Below are positions 49,912 to 54,421 of a stretch of 54,421 nucleotides of DNA, in pieces. A program made the translations under genes and the position numbers. Origin of the DNA: Streptomyces sp. CB02400 (GTDB lineage Bacteria; Actinomycetota; Actinomycetes; Streptomycetales; Streptomycetaceae); assembly GCF_001905725.1 (NCBI RefSeq), contig NZ_LIWB01000030.1:1-54421 (forward strand), given 5' to 3'. The notes below the pieces were generated by a model. The model saw only the letters and a program-made list of their open reading frames with translations, was not told the origin of the DNA and did no database searches. Numbering within the stretch: position 1 is the first letter of the stretch; each line of letters opens with the position of its first letter.

Positions 49912-51417
49912 TCAGCGGCGCCGGTGCAGTGCCCGCGCCAGCCGCACCGCGCGCTCCCGCGTGGCGGCCGGAACCCCGAAGGAGGTCAGCGCGATCGGCG
50001 GGGTGAACCGCTGCACCGTCGTCGACTGCACGGAGGTGAAGGCGCGCAGCCCTTCCTCCCCGTGGATCCGCCCGAAGCCGGAGTCCCGCGAACCGCCGAA
50101 CGGCAGCGCCGGCACCGCCGCGAAGCCCAGCACCGAGTTCACCGACACCGCCCCCGCGCGCAGCCGCGCCGCGATCGCCGCACCGGCGCGCCCGCCGCGG
50201 CAGAACACCGCGGCCCCCAGGGCGTAACGCGAGGCGTTGGCCCGCTCCACCGCCTCGTCCACGTCGGCCACCGGGTTGATCGCCACGACCGGCCCGAAGG
50301 TCTCCTCCGCCATCGCCGCCGCGTCCTCCGGAACGCTGGTCAGCACCACCGGCGCGACGTACGGAGCGCGTACCGACTCGGGCCCGCCCAGCAGGGCCCG
50401 CGCCCCCGCCGCGACCGCACCGGTCACATGCCGCTCGACGACCGCGACCTGGCCCGGCAGTGTCATCGGGCCGTAGGAGGCGTCCGCCCCGGCACCCGGA
50501 CGCAGCGCCCCGGCCCGCTCGACCACCCGTTCGCACAGCGCCGCGTGGATCTCACGCACCGCGTAGACGCGCTCCACCCCCGCGCAGGTCTGCCCCGCGT
50601 TGCTCAGCGCGCCCCACACGATCGCGTCGGCCGCCGCGTCCAGGTCCGCGTCCGCGGTGACGATCACCGCGTCCTTCCCGCCGCACTCGGCGAGGAACGG
50701 CGTCAGCGTCCCGGCGCACACCGCCATCACCTTGCGGGCCGTGCCCGGCGAACCGGTGAACGCCAGCTTGTCGACCCCGGACCGGGCCAGGGCGTCCCCG
50801 GTGGACGCCGCACCGGTGACGGTGGTGAGCAGCCCGGCGTGCCCGGGCACGGCGGAGTCGAAGAGCCCGGCCAGCAGGGCCCCGGTGCCCGGGGTCAGTT
50901 CGGACGGCTTGAAGACCACGGCGTTCCCCGCGGCCAGGGCGTAACCGATGGAGCCCATCGGCGTGTACAGGGGGTAGTTCCAGGGGCCGATCACGCCGAC
51001 CACGCCCAGCGGCCGGTGCACCAGCGAGGCCCGCTGGTGGACGGTGAACAGCCCCGTGCCCACCTTCCGCCGGCGCAGCACGCGTCCGGCGTTGCGGGCG
51101 GCCCAGCCCAGGTGCTCCAGCGTGAGGACGACCTCCAGCGCGGCGTCACCGGCCGGCTTGCCGGTCTCCTCGGCGATGGTGCGGGCCACGGCGTCCAGGT
51201 CGGTGGCGAGCGCCTTCTTCCAGCGCAGCAGGTGGTCACGGCGCCGGGACGCGGGCAGCGCGGCCCAGCCGACCTGGACGGTCCGGGCCCGGGCCACGGC
51301 GCGGGAGACCTCCTCCGGCCCGTCCACCGGGTGATCGGCGATCGGCTCGCCGGTCGCGGGGGAGTACGTGGTGAAGGTCGCGGCGCGTGGTGCGGTGGCC
51401 GGGGTGGTGTCGGTCAT
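49912..51417 (-). CDS. Aldehyde dehydrogenase (succinate-semialdehyde dehydrogenase-like)
   Basis: A 501-residue ALDH with GVVGVIGPWNYPLYTPMGSI, KLAFTGSPGTARKV, catalytic Glu in FLAECGGKDAVIV, catalytic Cys in LSNAGQTCAGVERVYAV and EETFGPVVAINPV, ending PFGGSRDSGFGRIHG. ATG 51417 has CAGGAG upstream and overlaps the MpaB-type gene stop (ATGA). Because the partner belongs to the same DUF2236 family as the rubber oxygenase and the region encodes beta-oxidation, oxidation of isoprenoid or fatty aldehydes to acids is a reasonable role. The substrate is inferred. Confidence 0.9.
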   Translation of the reverse strand: MTDTTPATAPRAATFTTYSPATGEPIADHPVDGPEEVSRAVARARTVQVGWAALPASRRRDHLLRWKKALATDLDAVARTIAEETGKPAGDAALEVVLTLEHLGWAARNAGRVLRRRKVGTGLFTVHQRASLVHRPLGVVGVIGPWNYPLYTPMGSIGYALAAGNAVVFKPSELTPGTGALLAGLFDSAVPGHAGLLTTVTGAASTGDALARSGVDKLAFTGSPGTARKVMAVCAGTLTPFLAECGGKDAVIVTADADLDAAADAIVWGALSNAGQTCAGVERVYAVREIHAALCERVVERAGALRPGAGADASYGPMTLPGQVAVVERHVTGAVAAGARALLGGPESVRAPYVAPVVLTSVPEDAAAMAEETFGPVVAINPVADVDEAVERANASRYALGAAVFCRGGRAGAAIAARLRAGAVSVNSVLGFAAVPALPFGGSRDSGFGRIHGEEGLRAFTSVQSTTVQRFTPPIALTSFGVPAATRERAVRLARALHRRR

Positions 51418-52355
51418 CGGGTCTCCTGACGGGGAGCGCGGGAGGCGGACGGCTGCGCCGGAACGGGGTCCCCCTCCGGCGGTGTCTCGTCCTGGAGCGG
51501 GATCGTCGGACGGGAGTGCGCCCAGTGCGGGCCCAGGTCGTCCAGGGTCCAGCCGAAGGGGTAGGTGCGCGCCTTGGGCTTGCGCGGGAACCACTCCGGC
51601 CGTCCGGGCAGCAGGCGGATCAGCGCGGCCCGTACGCGGAAGCCGCGGTGGACGGCGGCCCGCACCCAGCGCGGCTCCGGGCGGAAGCCGAGCGCCGTCA
51701 GCAGCGGTTCGTCCAGGACGGCGAGTACGATCCGGGACGCCGGCCGCCGTAACGGGGCCGGGTACCAGGAGGCCAGAATCCGCAGGGTGGCCGCGGCGAC
51801 CCTGCGGTTGGCGGGGTCGTAGGCGTACATCTCCCGCTCGTAGTCGTCGTGGAGCCGCTCGAACGCGGCATAGGTGCCGGGCACGCCGGAGATGCCCATC
51901 ATCTCGCCCATCCGCCGGCCCACCAGCGCCAGGCTCTCGGTCTCCTGCTCGGACAGGCGCCGCCAGCCGAACCGGTCGATCCACCGCTTCGGCCCCACCA
52001 CCGTGGTGGCGAGGACGTAGAGGAAGTCCTCGTTGGGGATCCGGTAACGGCCGTGGATGCGGTTCAGGTGACGGGCGGCTGCCCGGCCGTGCTCCGAGTC
52101 CATCCCCTCGCGGACCATCTCGTACGTGATCAGCACCGTGTCGTCGTACCGCTTCTGACCGGCACGTTCGAACTCCTGGGTGCGGTCCAGGAGCCGGGAG
52201 ACGCGTGGGACGCCGAAGTCGCGCAGGAACGCGATCGACGTCCCGTGGAGATAGTCGCGGGGGAACTCGTAGTGGACGATCCACCGGTAGATCTGCTCGA
52301 AGTCCCGCTGCGGATCCATCTGCTGGATGCGGCGGAGCCGGTTGTAGCGGCCCAT
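51414..52355 (-). CDS. DUF2236/MpaB-family oxygenase-like protein
   Basis: A 313-residue protein of the oxygenase MpaB family, the same superfamily as Lcp: YRWIVHYEFPRDYLHGTSIA, RYDDTVLITYEMVREGMDSE, HLNRIHGRYRIPNEDFLYVL, with GWRRLSEQETESLAL and HDDYEREMYAYDPANRRVAA further on. It has no Tat or Sec signal, unlike Lcp, so it acts inside the cell. Family members include fungal and bacterial haem oxygenases of poorly known substrate. ATG 52355 has CAGGAGGG upstream. It is translationally coupled to an aldehyde dehydrogenase, suggesting it generates or handles an aldehyde. Confidence 0.85.
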   Translation of the reverse strand: MGRYNRLRRIQQMDPQRDFEQIYRWIVHYEFPRDYLHGTSIAFLRDFGVPRVSRLLDRTQEFERAGQKRYDDTVLITYEMVREGMDSEHGRAAARHLNRIHGRYRIPNEDFLYVLATTVVGPKRWIDRFGWRRLSEQETESLALVGRRMGEMMGISGVPGTYAAFERLHDDYEREMYAYDPANRRVAAATLRILASWYPAPLRRPASRIVLAVLDEPLLTALGFRPEPRWVRAAVHRGFRVRAALIRLLPGRPEWFPRKPKARTYPFGWTLDDLGPHWAHSRPTIPLQDETPPEGDPVPAQPSASRAPRQETR

Positions 52356-52797
52356 GGGTGATCCCTCCTGTCGGAATCGTGGCCACCGGCTCGCGGCACG
52401 AGCGGTCGGACCGGAGAAGCGGACGGTCTCCGCGTCGACCGGCCCCTGCCGTACGGGTGGGGATGACGATGCCGCCGGTGAGCCGGATGACGTGGCTGCG
52501 CGGTGCCGTGCGGGTCGTGGGCGGTGAGTCGAAGATACTGAAACTATTGACTTGTTTCACAGGCGTCAAGACTCCGGAGGCGCGGATGCGCCCGTGACCG
52601 CGCCCGGTTTCGGCACGTGTCACCAACTTCCGTGTGCGGCAGAGTGGTCGACGGAGCGTCGACCCGAGCTCTCGCCCGTCGTCGATGTCCGCTTCCACCG
52701 TCTTCCGGACGTCCGTCGATCCGCTCTCGTCGCGGAGCTGTGGGCAAGCGGAACCGCGTCATGAGAAGCCGGCAGAACAACACCCGGTCATCCACGG
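52356..52797. other. Gene-free region upstream of the MpaB-type operon
   Basis: 442 bases with no supportable gene. The only structure I see is the inverted repeat at 52539-52559 in an AT-rich stretch, about 185 bases before the MpaB-type start, probably part of its promoter. Confidence 0.5.
52539..52559. promoter_or_regulatory. Inverted repeat, possible operator for the MpaB-ALDH operon
   Basis: TGAAAC, nine bases, GTTTCA. The GAAAC/GTTTC arms match those of the site at 49169, but the spacer differs (nine versus seven). Confidence 0.35.
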
Positions 52798-52944
52798 TCA
52801 CTTCGAGAGGAAGTCGCGCAGTGCGGTGCCGACCTCGTCGGCGTGGGTCCGGAGCAGGCCGTGGGGCGCTCCTTCGACCTCGGCGTAGTCGGCCTCGGGG
52901 AGCGCTTTGCGGAAGCGGCGCGCAGTGGCGTCGAGTCGCTCACG
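52798..52944 (-). pseudogene. C-terminal remnant of an alpha/beta hydrolase (chloroperoxidase/arylesterase type)
   Basis: The last 48 codons before the stop at 52798 (from RERLDATARRFRKALPEADY through VEGAPHGLLRTHADEVGTAL) match the C-terminal end of non-haem haloperoxidase-like hydrolases, including the catalytic His in GAPHGLL. Upstream the frame is unlike protein, and the nucleophile and oxyanion parts are missing. The match starts where the neighbouring small gene ends, so a deletion joined the two. Confidence 0.6.
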
Positions 52945-53248
52945 GCCGGGGGTTCGTGCGGTGCCACCGGGGGCGGACGTCGCTTCCGCGGCGTCCCGCG
53001 ACAGAGGCACAGCGGGGGCACACACGCCGGACGCGGTCCGCCGCGCCTCCGGATTCGGGGAAGGTGTCCTGCCAGACCACATGCGAGAAACGGATCAGCT
53101 CCGAGCGGCTCAGGGACAACCCGCAAACGGTCTGGTTCAGGCCCGGTTCCCAGGCGTGCACCTCACCCGCGGGCAGTCGGCGGCGGCCCTCTTCCTGGTC
53201 CGTCCACTGTCCGGTGGCGGCCACGGCGTACTGCTTCACGCGCGTCAT
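52940..53248 (-). CDS. Conserved small protein with CxxC motif, unknown function
   Basis: A 102-residue protein from ATG 53248 with AGGAGGG upstream. It begins MTRVKQYAVAATGQWTDQEE and contains EVHAWEPGLNQTVCGLSLSR, FSHVVWQDTFPESGGAADRV and RRVCPRCASVAG, the last a CPxC pair that with the earlier Cys could hold zinc. I recognise the type from other streptomycetes as hypothetical. Its end touches the hydrolase remnant. Confidence 0.7.
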   Translation of the reverse strand: MTRVKQYAVAATGQWTDQEEGRRRLPAGEVHAWEPGLNQTVCGLSLSRSELIRFSHVVWQDTFPESGGAADRVRRVCPRCASVAGRRGSDVRPRWHRTNPRP

Positions 53249-53396
53249 GATGTTCCCTCCTGACCGTCCGTGGTACCCGCACCGCCGGGCGTCACGCCGA
53301 ACGCACGCCGTCCACCCGCGACGGCCCGTGGCCGGTTCCGGCCGTCCCGCTCCGGCCCCGTCGGCACGCGGTCGTCCGCCGCGCGGACGGGCCGGG

Positions 53397-54200
53397 TCAG
53401 CTCCCGCCCCGGCGGGCCGCCGTACGGATCGCCAGTTCGGCCTCTGCCAGACCGTCGACCGGGGCCGGGTCCTCGAGCCCCGGTACACACACCACCTCGC
53501 CGGTGTCCAGTGCGGCCAGGGACGCGTCGACGACCTGGTCCACGGGCATGCCGCCGTCCTCGTGCACGGACTGGTTCCGTCCCGGGACGGGCTCGTCGCC
53601 ACGCGACCGGTGGAACTCGGTGGCGGTCAGCCCGGGGCACAGCACCTGGATCCGCAGCGGGGTGCCGGCCAGTTCGGCGGCGAGCGTGCGGGTGAAGGTG
53701 ACCACATAGCCCTTGGTGCCGCCGTACACCGCGCGCTCGGGCAGCGGATGCGGCGGCAGCGCGCCCGCGAAGGCCAGCTGTGAGGCCACGTTGACCAGGG
53801 TGCCGCGCCCGCGTTCCAGCATGCCCGGGACCGCGGCCCGCGTGAGCGCGGTGACGGCGAGGACGTTGAGGTCGAGGATCTTCGTCATGAGTTCCGGTTC
53901 GAGTCCGGCGAACGGACCGTAGCCGTTGATCCCCGCGTTGTTGAGGAGGAACCCGATGTCGTCGCCCGCCGCACGCCGCGTCACCCGTGCCAGGTCGCCG
54001 GATTCGGACAGATCGGCCACGAGGGTCTCCACCACGGTGCCCGTCCCCTCGCGCAGTCGCTGCGCGAGGTCGTCGAGCCGCTGCCCCCTTCTGGCCACGA
54101 GGACGGTGTCCCACCCGTGGGAGGCCAACCGCCCGGCGTAGGCCGCGCCGATGCCGGAGGAGGCTCCCGTCACCAGGGCCGTGCCGTGTCGTGTGCTCAC
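53397..54200 (-). CDS. Short-chain dehydrogenase/reductase
   Basis: A 267-residue Rossmann-fold oxidoreductase: cofactor motif ALVTGASSGIGAAYAGRLAS, Arg-rich NADP-type segment VARRGQRLDDLAQRL, NNAGINGYGPF, catalytic Ser in NVASQLAFAG and catalytic YGGTK (Tyr-x3-Lys as YGGTKG). GTG 54200 with AGGCGG upstream is preferred over an in-frame GTG at 54218. The substrate is unknown. No operon partner lies within the window. Confidence 0.9.
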   Translation of the reverse strand: MSTRHGTALVTGASSGIGAAYAGRLASHGWDTVLVARRGQRLDDLAQRLREGTGTVVETLVADLSESGDLARVTRRAAGDDIGFLLNNAGINGYGPFAGLEPELMTKILDLNVLAVTALTRAAVPGMLERGRGTLVNVASQLAFAGALPPHPLPERAVYGGTKGYVVTFTRTLAAELAGTPLRIQVLCPGLTATEFHRSRGDEPVPGRNQSVHEDGGMPVDQVVDASLAALDTGEVVCVPGLEDPAPVDGLAEAELAIRTAARRGGS

Positions 54201-54421
54201 TGGTGTGCCGCCTTTCACGCCGACGGTCCGCGGATGCCGTGATCGGGGACGGGTGTCCCGGGCGAAAGTCCCGTACGTGAAGGAAACCGAAGGTCACGAG
54301 CGAGTACCCGCCGCTTCGGGTGCCGGAACACGGCACCCGGAGGAAACTCCTGACGAGCGAGGTCGTCTCCGGCACCGGTGACGAGCCGGCGGTGCCCCGT
54401 CCCCGTTATCTTCTTCGCGGT

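Overview
The window is about 72% G+C, with codons ending in G or C, frequent GTG/TTG starts, 4-base start/stop overlaps and purine-rich ribosome binding sites. Together with cellulose genes carrying CebR-type operators and TTA codons, an ECF41 sigma factor, a monocupin quercetinase, AztABCD zinc uptake genes and a Lcp-type rubber oxygenase, this points to a Streptomyces chromosome, probably a catabolic, variable region. I see no rRNA, tRNA, CRISPR array, transposase or integrase.

Layout. 1-2639: the C-terminal DUF1998 part of a large helicase, interrupted by an in-frame TAG, followed by a CoiA-like zinc-finger/nuclease protein; this may be the edge of a DNA-processing or defence locus. 2855-3870: ECF sigma factor, DUF2892 membrane protein and a 30-residue membrane peptide. 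3989-8135: double IclR regulator divergent from an aquaporin-like channel and a vanillin/benzaldehyde-type dehydrogenase. 8267-13306: a zinc-ribbon protein, a carboxymuconolactone decarboxylase-family protein and its likely ECF41 sigma factor (both with TGTCACA-type promoters). A two-gene secreted cellulose module (CBM2-GH5 endoglucanase and CBM2-Cip1-like protein) sits between them; each of its genes has a TGGGAGCGCTCCCA operator and a TTA codon in the signal peptide. 13343-15220: NhaA-DsbA fusion antiporter.

15486-26284 reads as a flavonol-glycoside catabolic locus: GH1 glucosidase, GH78 rhamnosidase, TetR regulator with paired operators, MFS transporter, AraC regulator, quercetin 2,3-dioxygenase, two tandem XapX membrane proteins, an ACMSD/resorcylate-decarboxylase-type amidohydrolase and an alpha/beta hydrolase. 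The set could take a quercetin glycoside to protocatechuate and phloroglucinol. A decayed M20 amidohydrolase lies beside it. 26298-32178: a VOC protein, then a divergent zinc uptake locus (aztA | aztB-aztD-like-aztC-aztD) with a Zur-type box across the start codons.

33630-52355 reads as a polyisoprene (rubber) catabolic island: Tat-exported Lcp, two-domain TetR regulator, a frameshifted zinc alcohol dehydrogenase, DUF4334 protein, TetR regulator, alpha-methylacyl-CoA racemase, F420-type oxidoreductase, acyl-CoA dehydrogenase, thiolase, two-domain beta-oxidation enzyme, acyl-CoA synthetase, second acyl-CoA dehydrogenase with its TetR, aldehyde dehydrogenase and a second DUF2236 (MpaB-type) protein. 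Secreted oxygenase, aldehyde oxidation, CoA activation, methyl-branch racemisation and beta-oxidation are all present. The right end holds a hydrolase remnant, a conserved small zinc-motif protein and a short-chain dehydrogenase. Three single-base slips in G/C homopolymers (two in the M20 remnant, one in the alcohol dehydrogenase) could be real decay or sequencing error.
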